From NCBI GenBank assembly GCA_021307315.1, contig JAJSPD010000003.1:1291538-1355537 (forward strand): 64,000 bases of DNA, read 5' to 3'. The position numbers and the translations under genes were made by a program. The first letter of the stretch is position 1; each line of letters begins with the position of its first letter. This DNA comes from Bisporella sp. PMI_857. Its lineage: Eukaryota; Ascomycota; Leotiomycetes; Helotiales; Helotiaceae. The notes beneath the pieces are model-generated. The model saw only the letters and a program-made list of their open reading frames with translations, was not told the origin of the DNA and made no database searches. This document shows positions 46,047 through 57,390 of the stretch, one piece after another.

Positions 46047-47500
46047 TCCCTTGGTGCTTTTGGTTGCGGTAATTAATATTGCAAGTACAATTGGAGGATA
46101 CGGAAGATGGAGTCTGGAGTTCATGGTGATGCACAAAGTGCTCAGCAGCGATTGTAAGAAAGCACATGGTGGAATGGAGTGCATTGGTCAAATGGACTTG
46201 CTATTGGTAGGCGTACTGTTGAATCTTAGGTCGTGTAACAATACCCTAGGCAGGTTGGAATGACTTTGGGGAATACCATGTAGCCGGTTCACTTATCATT
46301 AATATGCACACATCAAATTATGGACATCTTCTACAGTAAGGCGTCTAGATGAGAGTTGGTGCACTACTTGAACATGAACAGGAGTAGAAACGTTCAGATA
46401 AGACTTTGATGCAAGGCACTCCCCTGCTGAAGATCGCAGTCATCTGCAGGAGAAAAATTGGGTTTATAAAAATAATAAAAAATGGAAAGAAAAAAAAATT
46501 GGCGACTAAAGTGGATTGATGGAATAAAGTAGGAGAAACATGTATGTTTTGCTTTTTTCACAACATTCTACTCCCACTTAAGCTCTTCATATTTGTGACT
46601 GGTCGTTTTTGGCCTTGGCCAGTTACTGTGGAGTAATAAAGTAATAGTACTGTACAGTAAGTAAAGTAAAGTATCATAGCTGAACAGTAGCCCCAGCAGC
46701 CTCTAAGCGCGCTTATTTACTCCCACTCGGGCCCCTTTCCCAAACCTCTGGCATTCGGCTCGGATTCGCCACCACCCCTTGTCCCTTTCCCTACCTCACG
46801 TGCTCTGGTTAGACTTTTCGCTAGTAAATCAGCTAAGACAGTGTTGGTGTCGATCCAAGGAAGGAGTTTTCTGGCTTGTTTTGGCTCTCTGCCTTCATTG
46901 TCATTATTCATCACAAGCGTCTGAACGGCAGATACAAACCTACGCGTTGACTCGGGAGGTCGAAGGTAGTCGGAAGCTGGTGTGGAAGGAAGTCGGAATT
47001 TAAGGTCTACAGGAAGAAAGAAAGAGTAGGTTTATTTCCTCCGCTTCCTATCACCCATACCCCATTGTATACGCGACACCCGTGTCTCCCGGCCTCAACC
47101 ATTCCAAGGGAAATGTGGTGCAACAGTGAATCCAGCAGACTTCGGCTTTGCGACGGGCACAAAAACACTATCCATCGGCCGACTGCGCGATAACAGTTCA
47201 TCGCGACACAGCAGCCTCAAGTCACACAAGATTCATGCATCCTCCTGCAGCCCGACGAATGCTGGTCATGCAACACAACCTCTTCTAACCTTCCGCCGGC
47301 ATAAACAAACGACATTTGGCTTTCGCTGCAAGGAAAACATGCCCGCCACAATTGTCGAGGAGTGGCTGCAATCCGCCGCGCACGGTGAAGAGCCACCCCA
47401 CAGATGTAGAAAGATCGTCCGGGAATGGGCCACAGAAGATGGCGCATATGTGACATGTTGTGCTGATGATGGAACTGAACAGACACATTTACTAGTAGCT
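46047..47500. other. Intergenic, 1.45 kb
   Basis: Includes an A-rich stretch at ~46450-46500 and AT-rich sequence to 46680. From about 47126 the plus strand stays open in the frame of the next gene, with an ATG at 47339 that would add 54 residues to its N-terminus; I treat it as 5' leader. Confidence 0.5.
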
Positions 47501-48422
47501 ATGTCATCTCTATCACGCCGTGCCTGCTACAAGTGCGGTAATGTTGGCCACTACGCTGAGGTTTGCGCCTCGGCCGAGCGCCTTTGCTACAATTGTAAGT
47601 TTAACCTAGATAAAGCTTGGGGTAATAGCTAACGATTAATTCCCAGGCAAACAACCGGGTAAGCTGCTCTTGGTGAACTTCTGAAGCGGACTATTTCTGA
47701 TCACCTCACAGGCCACGAGTCGAATGGATGCCCATTGCCCAGAACGACTGAAGCAAAGCAGTGCTACCATTGCCAAGGTCTAGGCCACGTTCAAGCTGAT
47801 TGTCCAACTCTTCGACTCAGCGGAGCAGGAACAAGTGGACGCTGCTACAACTGTGGTCAGCCAGGTCATTTGGCTGTAAGTGTAGGTGCTCTTAAGGGAT
47901 AAGAGATGCTGATAGGGTTAGCGATCATGCCCAGCTCCAGCAGGCGCAGTGCCAGGTGCCGGCCGCGGTGCTGGTGTTGGACGGGGAGGATTCGGTAGTG
48001 GATTTGCTCCTCGTGGTGGTTTTGCCGGCGGACCTCGCCCAGCTACCTGCTACAAGTGCGGAGGACCAAATCACTTTGCTAGAGATTGCCAGGCCCAAGC
48101 CATGAAGTGCTATGCTTGTGGAAAACTTGGTCACATCTCTCGGTAAGGCTTAATGCCGATGGTAGTTTGTATCACGCTAACATACCCAGTGATTGCTCTG
48201 CGCCAAATGGAGGACCACTTAACACAGCTGGCAAAACCTGTTACCAGTGTGGCGAAGCGGGGCACATATCTCGAGGTACGGAAGTTCATCCCTCGTTACT
48301 GGACTAAAGACTGACTCTTGATAGATTGTCCTCAAAAGGCAACTAATGGTGATATTACTGCAGATGCAGTTGATCTTTCTTCCACCGCTCCTGTAGCCGC
48401 CCCTATCGCACCAGTTGCCTAA
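47501..48422 (+). CDS. Seven CCHC zinc-knuckle protein, GIS2/CNBP/Byr3 family
   Basis: Six exons, 47501-47594, 47647-47658, 47712-47875, 47922-48142, 48190-48275 and 48325-48422, close to 224 residues. The second exon is 12 nt (GCAAACAACCGG). Seven knuckles in order: CYKCGNVGHYAEVC, CYNCKQPGHESNGC, CYHCQGLGHVQADC, CYNCGQPGHLARSC, CYKCGGPNHFARDC, CYACGKLGHISRDC, CYQCGEAGHISRDC. A Gly/Arg-rich linker (GAGRGAGVGRGGFGSGF) separates four and five. The family binds single-stranded nucleic acid and, in yeast GIS2 and animal CNBP, promotes cap-independent translation and associates with stress granules. The introns cut knuckles 2, 4, 6 and 7, so the repeats are not exon modules. An in-frame upstream ATG at 47339 leaves an N-terminal extension open. 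Confidence 0.93.
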
Positions 48423-49910
48423 ATCATCAAAACATCCCCTTTTTATTAGGCCGCGATGAACTATTAATAGGGATATTGGGAATGATCATCGACAATCTCC
48501 TTTCGTATTTGGACATAACTTAATGAACGATCGTTTCTGCATGTTCGGCTCGGTACACAAAATTTTTAGTCGACACCCCTTTGGATTTGCTTTCTCGGCG
48601 CTGGTCTTCCCAAATGCATGAACACCTTTTTTTTCACATGCAGCACAAAAGCCTCTTTGCACGAATTTCATTTCCTACCTTACGAACTTGCACCCCGGTA
48701 AAATACCCTACACGACGTTGAGGTGCCATAATGCTGCGATTTACAGGTTAGCAAATCGCCCCACGCTTTTTTGATAATGTCTCATTGTAATTAATTACGT
48801 GGGCATGATGATGGCGATTTCATCAGTTTAATTGCATGGAGAGGCCGTAGACGGAGAGATGGGGGTAGAGAGACAGATGAACGGGCGAAGAAAGGATAGT
48901 TGCGATGGGATGGGATGGTTGAGTTGGGCGAGAGACTGACGATAGCAGCAACCAGAGATATCAATTGATGCTGAGTCCTTTCACCTCAAGTTTCCTGCAA
49001 CTTAATAGCAATCTCTTTGTTTGATACCTCCACGATTTCCAGTATCCTACTCCTTTTGATCCACTTCTTGCACTGTGCCCATTTCATACGGTGTTGTGCT
49101 AATAGTCAAAAAGGAGCTGGTATAACATTCGCCAAGTTACCATCACCCAGTTTCATATCGCAAACAAAGCACCGCTGGACTTTCCGTGACATTGAAACAT
49201 GGCTCGTTCATTGGCAGGAGCGCCTATAGAAAATTAAGAGTTCACCGATAAACCAACCCGCCGCCATCCTCACGAAACTTCTAGTCTGAGGTAAGAGTCT
49301 CCGGTCATGGATTAGTGACCCTTTAGAACCAAACCTAGCTCAAGTGTTTCATACAACAGAAAGGTGTGCATCAAAGAAGTATCCTGACAAGATGTTTGAT
49401 ATTCTCATGCTAGGGCAGGAGGTGTGACTACCCTTCTTGGATGTGGTTCCACTTTTTTTCTTCATCCAGCTCACAAGCAGGTAATTTTGGACATCATTCT
49501 CTTCACCCACAACTGCTTTCTTCTTCATACCCCTTCCTAGCATCACTCGTCTCGGCATAAACATCGGTATCACTGTCTCATCCCTTTCCTATGTAACAGC
49601 GAACCAATGCATGAGAGCCGCCTACGTCTGTTTGTGATCGGTTCCCAAGCCTTAGTTTTTCTTGCGGTTTGGCTCAGACTGCGTGCGGTAGGTATCTCTA
49701 ACCATCGGATACTCACGAGATCTTTGTCTGTGCTCACAGTCCTGTATTTCTGCTTGTCGGCAAGTCAATCAGGAGGTCTTGTCTCAATCGGCCATCTAAA
49801 GTCCCCATATCGATCTTCGTGAAACTTGGGTCTTGGAGTGTCACTGCCCTTTTATCTTTACCCTTCCGAAATAATTAGCCCGTGAGCCTCTCCCAACGCC
49901 TGCAGTCGCA
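48423..49910. other. Intergenic, 1.5 kb
   Basis: The 3' flank of the zinc-knuckle gene and the promoter of DMC1. Short frames (49017-49229, 49349-49573, 49607-49822) are unsupported. Confidence 0.5.
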
Positions 49911-51498
49911 ATGGCCTCTACTTATGATGGCGACGAAGACGACGTAAGCTAATTTATACCTTATATGCCTACCGTGCTGACATTCTACAGAATGATATCG
50001 TTGATATTGATGACCTACAAGCCCATGGTTTGTCAGTTCCATTATTTTGACCCTGTTGACTAACTAGAAAGGTATTGGTGTTGTCGATATCACTAAGCTC
50101 AAGAATAACAATATCTATACCGTTGGTGTAAGTTGCCCATCTTGTCCAAATGCCGTATTGTTCCGTTCTTCTGGCGGCCATTGACTTGATCTGATTAGAG
50201 CCTCATTGGCTGTACCACGAAGCGCCTGCTCAGAATCAAGGGGTTCTCGGACACCAAGGTCGAGAAGATAAAGGAAGCTGCCAAGAAGATGATGGTAGTT
50301 CCACCCAACTTCGGTAAGCTCTACTAACGTTATAAGCCATCTGCGAGCGGCTTTGTCACCGCTGCCGAACTTGGCGAGAAGCGGAAGCGTTGCATCAGAA
50401 TCTCGACTGGTAGCAAACAGCTTGATGCTGCCCTGAACGGGTACGAGATCATAATTTGATGATGATAGTAATAGCTGATATTGGGCAGTGGCTTTCAGAC
50501 AATGAGTGTCAGTGAGGTGTATGGAGAGTTTAGTTAGTGCTCAAATCCAGGGTTCTCAATTTCTCTAACATTATTAGGATGTGGCAAGACTCAGTTGGCG
50601 CATACCCTCGCCGTTATTGCACAGCTGCCAAAGGTAGTAACAGAGCTTCGTATTCCTCACGACTATTAACATCATACAGGAAATGGGCGGAGCGGAAGGC
50701 AAGGTTGCGTATATCGGTAAGCAGACTCAAGGTAAATCCAGATCCGGTTCTAATATTGTACAGACACTGAAGGTACCTTTCGTCCAGAGAGAATTGCTGA
50801 AATTGCTGAGCGTTTTGGAGGTATGACCGGTATATGATCGGTGATATATTTTGCTAAAAATGGCAGTGGATCCTGAGCAAGCTTGTCAAAATATTGTCTA
50901 TGCCCGAGCTCAGAACAGTGAGGTGAGATGATTTCACAGTTAAGAAAGAGCTAAAATAACGCAAGCAGATGCAAGCAGAGCAACTTGAAACCCTATCTTC
51001 CCTTTTCGCATCTAATGATTACCGGCTGCTCATCATCGACAGCATTATGGCTCTCTATCGCACAGACTTTAGTGGACGTGGCGAGCTTTCAGAACGTCAA
51101 CAAGTCTTAGGGCAGTTCCTCCGTAGAGCTGCGGCTATGGCTGAAGAGTTCAATCTTGTGGTATTTATGGTAAGCAGCTATATTGAATCCGGATATACAA
51201 TCTTGCATAACAATATATAGACAAACCAAGTCATGTCCGATCCTGGTGCAAGTACTCTCTTTGCTGGCGCGGATGGTCGAAAGCCTGCGGGAGGCCATAT
51301 CTTGGCTCATGCATCTACTACCAGAGTTTTACTCCGCAAGGGTCGTGGTGAAGAACGAGTCGCTAAAATTGTGGATTCTCCAGGTACATTCTCTAGCCCA
51401 CGATGAACATACATGCTAACGGGCCCTTAGATTGCCCGGAACGTGAGGCAACCTATATCATTACAACTGGTGGAATCAATGATCCCGACAAGGCATGA
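49911..51498 (+). CDS. dmc1: Meiotic recombinase DMC1
   Basis: Thirteen exons: 49911-49943, 49991-50027, 50072-50127, 50199-50294, 50337-50440, 50489-50532, 50578-50633, 50680-50716, 50764-50820, 50867-50922, 50969-51169, 51221-51383, 51431-51498. They close to 335 residues, the normal DMC1 length. The N-terminal helix-hairpin-helix part includes [20 protein letters not shown]; Walker A is GEFRCGKTQ (about residue 120); Walker B is [12 protein letters not shown]1 rather than RAD51 is indicated by [40 protein letters not shown], and [19 protein letters not shown]. It forms filaments on single-stranded DNA and drives interhomologue strand exchange in meiosis, which implies a sexual cycle. One 42-nt intron (50295-50336) has a perfect TACTAAC branch site eight bases from its acceptor. 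No long open frame covers the gene. Confidence 0.95.
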
Positions 51499-52749
51499 GA
51501 TATCTGCCGTCTTATACAATCTAGGATTGGCTATCTCCTAGCTTTTCTTGACGAGCTATCTTTCAACCTTGTCGTATATCTTGCACATTTGATCATGTAA
51601 TCACCAAGCCCATCTGCATGTAGAATCACGGTCGGGGTTGGTGAGGAAGGTATATATCTATAGAGCTATATTTGCGGCCTTGCTGGACAGTCATTTTAGC
51701 TACATACATGTCATACCTCAAATATGTCTTTTTTGTCCTCATAGTGGATCATCACCGCTCTGTTGACTGTAATATTTTGATGCCACTATGCACAGAAGTC
51801 AAAGGCTTGCCACGCTGTTCCCGATCACTTTACACCTACCATTCTTCTTTTTCTATAAGCAAATAGCTAGTAAATGGCCCATCACCATTGGCTAAATCTT
51901 GATATCGCCATCTCGATGCACAATTGCGGTCCCAAGCAAAGCTGTGCCATGGAAATTGCGGTTCGAGATCGGTATTAGGAAAAAGAACACCTCTAGGAGC
52001 GTTCAGATCAGCTTTTACTATCTGCCCTGTGCTTGTTTTTGCTGTTGACCCTTTGCTGGAAAAGAAGGGGGAGAGAAAAATCTATGTCTACAGTTGCTGA
52101 GTATGTGGCCTGGTACGGGTTACCTTGTTGTGGTAAGGATGAGTCACTGCCATGGTCTAGAAAGGAAGGAGGAGGATTTCACAGATGTGATGTGGCAGCT
52201 TATACTTGAGATGGAAGCATTGGGTGAGTAATATCTACGGTTTGCAGTAGAATGAAGGCCGCGGTAATTTAGGCTATTTTGATTTTTCTATTGGGATGTG
52301 CATAAATGCTATACTTCTATGGCTGGAGACACTCAATGTGCCTGCATAGTCCGCAGCGTTATGTGCTGGCAGCTCGTCTGTAACAGACTTCCGTCGATGT
52401 GCACAAGTACCGTGCTGAGTTGGCCCATATAACGCACATAGCCCTGGTGATAGAGCACATTAGCACAAGTTTGAAAATCGGTGGAAGTGTAGCGATGGGA
52501 CAAATAATGCTTTCAGACAGGTTGAGAAGATTTTGTTATTGCGGTTTTTGTAGGCATTGCTTGTTTCTCCCAACAGGAGTTGACCTGTCGGAAGGACGCA
52601 AGCTAACTATGGCCCCGCGGCGTCATCATGAAAGATGTTTGAATTTCCAGAAGTATGGCTGTTTAGGACATACCTTTAATTATGAATTGACGCACACATC
52701 TGTGCTTCCACGATGTCCGCAGCTGTCTGATTTTGTCGCATCTCAATGC
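51499..52749. other. Intergenic, 1.25 kb, convergent genes
   Basis: Lies between the 3' ends of DMC1 and RRP7. A plus-strand frame from 52399 runs antisense through RRP7 and is a shadow. Nothing else supported. Confidence 0.55.
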
Positions 52750-53709
52750 TCATTGCTCCGGTCTGAACCGTCCCCGCTTCTCCTTCATACTCTCGACCCT
52801 CTTCCTATCCTCCTCGAACCTCTTCACCAACTCCCCTTGCTCCTTCTTCCTCCTCTCCCTTGTCTGGAACCTATAGAAATCACCCATATCCTCTCTCTTC
52901 TTCCGTTCTTTCTCCTCCAGCTCCTTTCTCTTTTCCTCTGCGTCTTCCCTCCTCGCCGGACCCGTCCTTCCACCCCTCGTCACAGTAATAAATCCATCTT
53001 CGTCGGGCTCGTTCCTCGCTCTCTTCGCCAACCTAGCCTTCTGCTCCTCCACCGAGTTCCACAGCGTCATGAATGCATCCACGCGCGCCTGCAGCATCTC
53101 CTCATCTGGATATTGTAATCGCTGATGCGACAGATACCGCGCACTCCCCAACGCAGGAAGTTTATCCTCCAGGCCTTCGCCCCAAACCGGCCATACGCTA
53201 TTGTTCCCCTTCTCCTTCCTCGCAGCTTTGTGCAGCTTCCGTATCGCTTTCAGCGCACCCTCTACGCTCTTCTCGTCCACAAGCACGACGACCGCCGAGC
53301 TCCCACTCGCCCGCACCTCTCGATCCCACGTCCTCGGCAACTCTATATCCGCGGCTTCTACCTCATTCTCTCTTTTCCTCTTCTTCCCTTTCTCTTTCTT
53401 ACTTAGAGCAAGCGGTTCCGGCGTAAGAGATGGCGGTGCAGTCGGCGTGTAGACAGTGGAGGAGAAGGCTATGCTTTCGAATTTCCCCACGCCGAGGAGG
53501 TGTGTGAATATGCTTCGGAAGTGATCGGATGTGCTGTCAATAGGTAGGTTGACTATAAAGAGGCTACGAGCATCGGCTTCGGAGGGGATCTTGGGGGCGT
53601 GTGGGCGTAGATACAGCGTGTGCTGTGTTTGGGTTGGGAAGGAAGGTGTTGGCGGGATAGAGAGGGGAAGCGTGGTGTATTCACCTATCTGTGACATCTT
53701 GGACCTCAA
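52750..53709 (-). CDS. rrp7: Ribosomal RNA-processing protein 7 (RRP7)
   Basis: Single exon, 319 residues from the first ATG (MRSKMSQ); starting at the next Met (53697) would remove four. The N-terminal part holds an RRM-like fold (RSLFIVNLPIDSTSDHFRSI ... SAVVVLVDEKSVEGALKA) split by a basic insert KKEKGKKRKREN. The C-terminal RRP7 region has the long helix LQARVDAFMTLWNSVEEQKA, then DEDGFITVTRGGRTG and a charged helix ending FYRFQTRERRKKEQGELVKR. RRP7 joins the UTP-C/CK2 subcomplex of the small-subunit processome and is needed for 18S rRNA maturation in the nucleolus. GC content is higher than around it. Family length about 300, as expected. Confidence 0.93.
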   Translation of the reverse strand: MRSKMSQIGEYTTLPLSIPPTPSFPTQTQHTLYLRPHAPKIPSEADARSLFIVNLPIDSTSDHFRSIFTHLLGVGKFESIAFSSTVYTPTAPPSLTPEPLALSKKEKGKKRKRENEVEAADIELPRTWDREVRASGSSAVVVLVDEKSVEGALKAIRKLHKAARKEKGNNSVWPVWGEGLEDKLPALGSARYLSHQRLQYPDEEMLQARVDAFMTLWNSVEEQKARLAKRARNEPDEDGFITVTRGGRTGPARREDAEEKRKELEEKERKKREDMGDFYRFQTRERRKKEQGELVKRFEEDRKRVESMKEKRGRFRPEQ

Positions 53710-54783
53710 TGGCGAGCTGAGGTAAATTTGAAGCAGAGTTTATGAGCGCAATTTCTGGGTGGACATTTTTTTATCATTCTAAGCTTTGCAAATCCGAATT
53801 TCTCGGCTGAAATAATTCTTGCCAAGCCTTATCGCTTATCACAATTGAAGTGGGGTTAACCCCTTTATTTCCTCGCTTCTGAAGGGACTTGTTGAAGCTT
53901 GGATAATGTCTCAACACTTAGTCATGGTTATAAGGGCATACTTTGATTGGGCAAAGTAATTAATAAAATAACTTAGCAGGCAGATAACTTATCAAAAACC
54001 ATTCACTCATATGATGCGTTACAAATTTGATAAAATACGAGTTTTATGCCTGGCTCATCATTCGGGTTCACAGATTCTGACTATTTACTCAAGTTGCATT
54101 TAGCCTTGATTGTGCACTTATTTCATCACAGCGCCTTAGTTAGGGGCACATCATTATACGCGTGAAGTCTCTTCAATAGTATTAATGCATATTTCGGCTT
54201 GTGCTAAGTCATCAATGACTTATGAGATTATGTCTGTTAATTCGCTGTTGTTGGTAGTCTAAGCGGAGGTTGTTCAGGTTTTTTTTATAGGAGAATCGTG
54301 TGGCTGTTTGTGCTCGAGTGAGTTATTTGAGTTTTCGTATAAGGAGGTTGTTTCTGCTATGTTTGGGTGAGAGTTTTTCGATTTCTCGTGTAAAAAATTT
54401 AGGTATTTGAGCGATAGTTTGGTTTTTCGGCCTGTCTGACGTCGGGGATAAATCGGAATACGATTAATTCATCTGCAATCGGGTTGAGGAGCACAAGGCA
54501 AGTCTATGGCAATTGTAGCTTAGGTAAAAGTTTTAATTACGGTCTTAGGAAAAGAGCCCAAGAGATTCAGATGTTATCCTACCTAAGCATAGATCGTTAT
54601 GTGAATAACAAAGTTGCGAATAGCTTCATAACTCGTGCAAGCGCAACGATGTCCTCAACATTTGACACTTCCTATCATATCGACCGAGATAAAGCCATCG
54701 CAAACCTTGCTACGCATGCCATGATATCTTTGGGCTTTTACTGATGCATGATCTCCTATTTAGTCCAGTCAGAAAAAAGACCT
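53710..54783. other. Intergenic, 1.07 kb
   Basis: AT-rich from ~53930 to 54480. An 86-codon frame at 54484-54744 is without resemblance. Contains the RRP7 promoter at its left end. Confidence 0.5.
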
Positions 54784-56689
54784 TCACTGAGAGCGACAAA
54801 TACTCACACTCGCGAACTTACTCCTGGCCCGAATCTTAGGACCAAAAAAGACTAGAATCCACGGCACAGCTGTCAAAAGCAAGCTCTGCTTATGGTGTTA
54901 GCCATGGAGCATCATTCTGCTGGGCATAGACATCACAACTCACTATTCCTGCCAAAAAACTTGAGGCTCCTGAAAACGTCATTCGTCTAAACATCGCATT
55001 TGCTATGAGCGGAAAGACTCCTGCAAGCATATTACGGCCTCGTTCATATCAGCTTTGAAATCAGTAGGCTTAGTCTAAAGGAGCACAACGTACAAAATGA
55101 CTGTGCGGCTAAAGCAGAGCTAGCGTAGCGATGATATGTGTCTGCTAAATAATTGAAGACCGCAAGATAGATAGAAAATAGGCCCATTGTCGCACACCCA
55201 ATTGCCATGGTAGGAGCGATCCAGTGTATGGACGGCGCCAGCGTCCACGCAAACCAGAAAAGGCCAATTGGCAAAAGGGCGCTTTGCACACAGCTGAAGT
55301 AAAGTCGTCCTTCAGGCGTCGAGGATATCTTGCCATAACGATGGGCTACCTTCTCCTGAAACAAGCTAATGACTGTAGACATGAGGGAGCCAACGCACAT
55401 TGCTAATATAAATGTAAGTACAAGACGAAGGATTTCTCGCTTGATTTTACCTGCAAAGACTGCTCCATTCTGTTCAAGGGTAAAGTTGTGATTCGTCGTA
55501 AAGACTAGTGGTACAATACTAAACGTAAGATATAGAACGGCCCAACTAAATGACGCCCAAAGCGAAAAGAAAAAGACCACGGGCTCTGTGCACAAGAGAT
55601 CTACATCACGTAAGTTAGAAAGCGATTCTTGACTTTGTCAAGAAGGAAAGGACGGTACTCACGGAACGGCCGATATAAACTGATGCTAAGCATTTTCGCT
55701 ACCGTCTCTCGCTCTTCATCAGATTTGACCTTCCACCTAATTCTTTGACTCTCACACTTCGAGCTGTTCTCACTAAGTGGCATTTCAAACCCTACTAGTC
55801 CAAACTCCTCTCTAGCCTCGTACCATCTGTTCAAAATCACAGCTTTCCGGCTAAGTATAACGCTGCCTCTGGTTTCTTTAAAGAAGGTGATCACCGCAAG
55901 TATGCAAGCTCCACAAGTTATGACTTGCACCCAAAACACCCACCGCCAATCAAGATTCTGTGCCAAAAATCCAGAAACCAGCAGACCTAGTCCGGTCCCA
56001 AACAACGCCGACCCAGAAAAGAGGGCCATAGGGGTGTTCCTATCTTCTTTGTGATAAATATCACTTATCACCCCTCCAATCGTCGAGCTGAAAGTTGAGC
56101 CGCCGACCCCTACAAAAAACCGGGCCACAAGCAGCCCCGGGAAGGACCGTGTGACCGCGCAAGACAACTGAGAGACCCAGAAAAGAATGCCAGTGACAAC
56201 GAAGACTGGTTTACGGCCATTGAGCTCTGAGAATGGGGCCAGGATCATGGGAGCGACTCCAAAGCCGATGGTGAACATAGTGATGCCGAGGTAGACGGTC
56301 GTTTGACTGACGCCCCATTGGGTGCTGATTTGCTCCCATGCGGCGTCGTATGAGCCGGCCGCATAGCAAACAAACATAGATGTAATACAGGAGAGAAATA
56401 TGATGGTGTTCTTGCGTGAGGCGGACCACGTGAATGGAGAGATGTAGTCGGTGAGGTCTGGAGGTTCTGGCGCTGGTAACCTATCCGGCGACGTAGAAGA
56501 GCTCTGACTCGCAAGTGGCAGGGTGGTCTCGAAGGTTAGGTAATGATAGATAATAGACTCCTGGTTGACATCAACTCTTGCTTCAGGATCTTCATCTAGT
56601 TGGGCTTCCAAGGCTATTGTTTGTATAGAATGTTTGATTTTGCCATGTCTATCCCCCTTAAAGATCCCCTGAGGCTCATATATAGACAT
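54784..56689 (-). CDS. MFS transporter, DHA1 type (polyamine/multidrug-like)
   Basis: Five exons, 56689-55663, 55600-55451, 55402-55094, 55038-54944 and 54885-54784, close to 560 residues. A ~90-residue hydrophilic N-tail precedes the first helix (KNTIIFLSCITSMFVCYAAG). Signatures: APFSELNGRKPVFVV (motif A), LLVARFFVGVGGSTFSSTIG, GLLVSGFLAQNLDWRWVFWV (motif C), RPFHLLCTEPVVFFFSLW across intron 1, and the family-typical end CRNMLAGVFPLIANAMFRRM, VPWILVFFGPKIRARSKFAS. These place it with fungal DHA1 exporters of the polyamine/fluconazole/mycotoxin type; the substrate is unknown. The third intron uses acceptor GAACGAG|GC rather than the later GCAG, because only the former restores SFCRNMLAG. No partner biosynthetic gene is nearby. 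Confidence 0.9.
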
Positions 56690-57390
56690 CTCGCAAAAAT
56701 TTCAGAAAGTTAAGCATCTATACGTCTTGCCACAAACGTCAAGGAATCGAGGTTTCTTATCTAGTATTCAGGTAGTCTAGTGTCACCAAGTAAAAGGGGG
56801 ATCAAACAGCCAAAGTTGCAGAGAAACGGTGTGATAGCTCCATTAACTGAATCTTAAAATCTAGGGTATGGTACGGTAGCACGGTGGGGCTGATAGAGAT
56901 TTCAAAGCCTACCAAGCAAATCTAGAAAATGATATACGCCCCCCTTTATGTTGTTCTACGCCCTTTTCTCCCCACAAAAAAAGTCAATCTTAGTCAGCAA
57001 GCAACATTGTTAAAAACTCGATTACGAGTAAAAAAATTGGTTTGTAGTATACCAGTATTGCTATAAGTTTATTTGTGTTTTAGAAATAGCATTAGTAGTA
57101 TATACATACAAAACTACAATATTACTATGAACGAAACTGTAAAGTTGTAAGCACGTGATGTTTTTGACTCGGCACACTTTGTCAGAAATGGGGTTTATCA
57201 GGCAAGAGGAATTAATTAGAGGATCTGTGAAAGTATCACGGTGATGGAAATACAGGCTTGTATAAGCGTTACTCATTGATGATGATATCTACAGTTCTGA
57301 GCTGTAAATGAAGGGAAGATGTTTCTAGCTCCTTGGCCTACTTACGTAAGCCGATTCTTGACACTCCTCTAAACGTCGTAGTATATCCAA
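56690..57390. other. Transition from gene DNA to repeat DNA
   Basis: Promoter side of the MFS gene; becomes AT-rich from ~56990. No coding signal. The 3' LTR of the copia relic to the right may begin in or near this stretch, but I cannot place its border. Confidence 0.45.

Noticed and set aside
52399..53118. 239-codon plus-strand open frame
   Set aside because: It is antisense to RRP7; its Leu/Pro/Ser-rich composition reflects the opposite strand of a Glu/Lys/Arg-rich gene.
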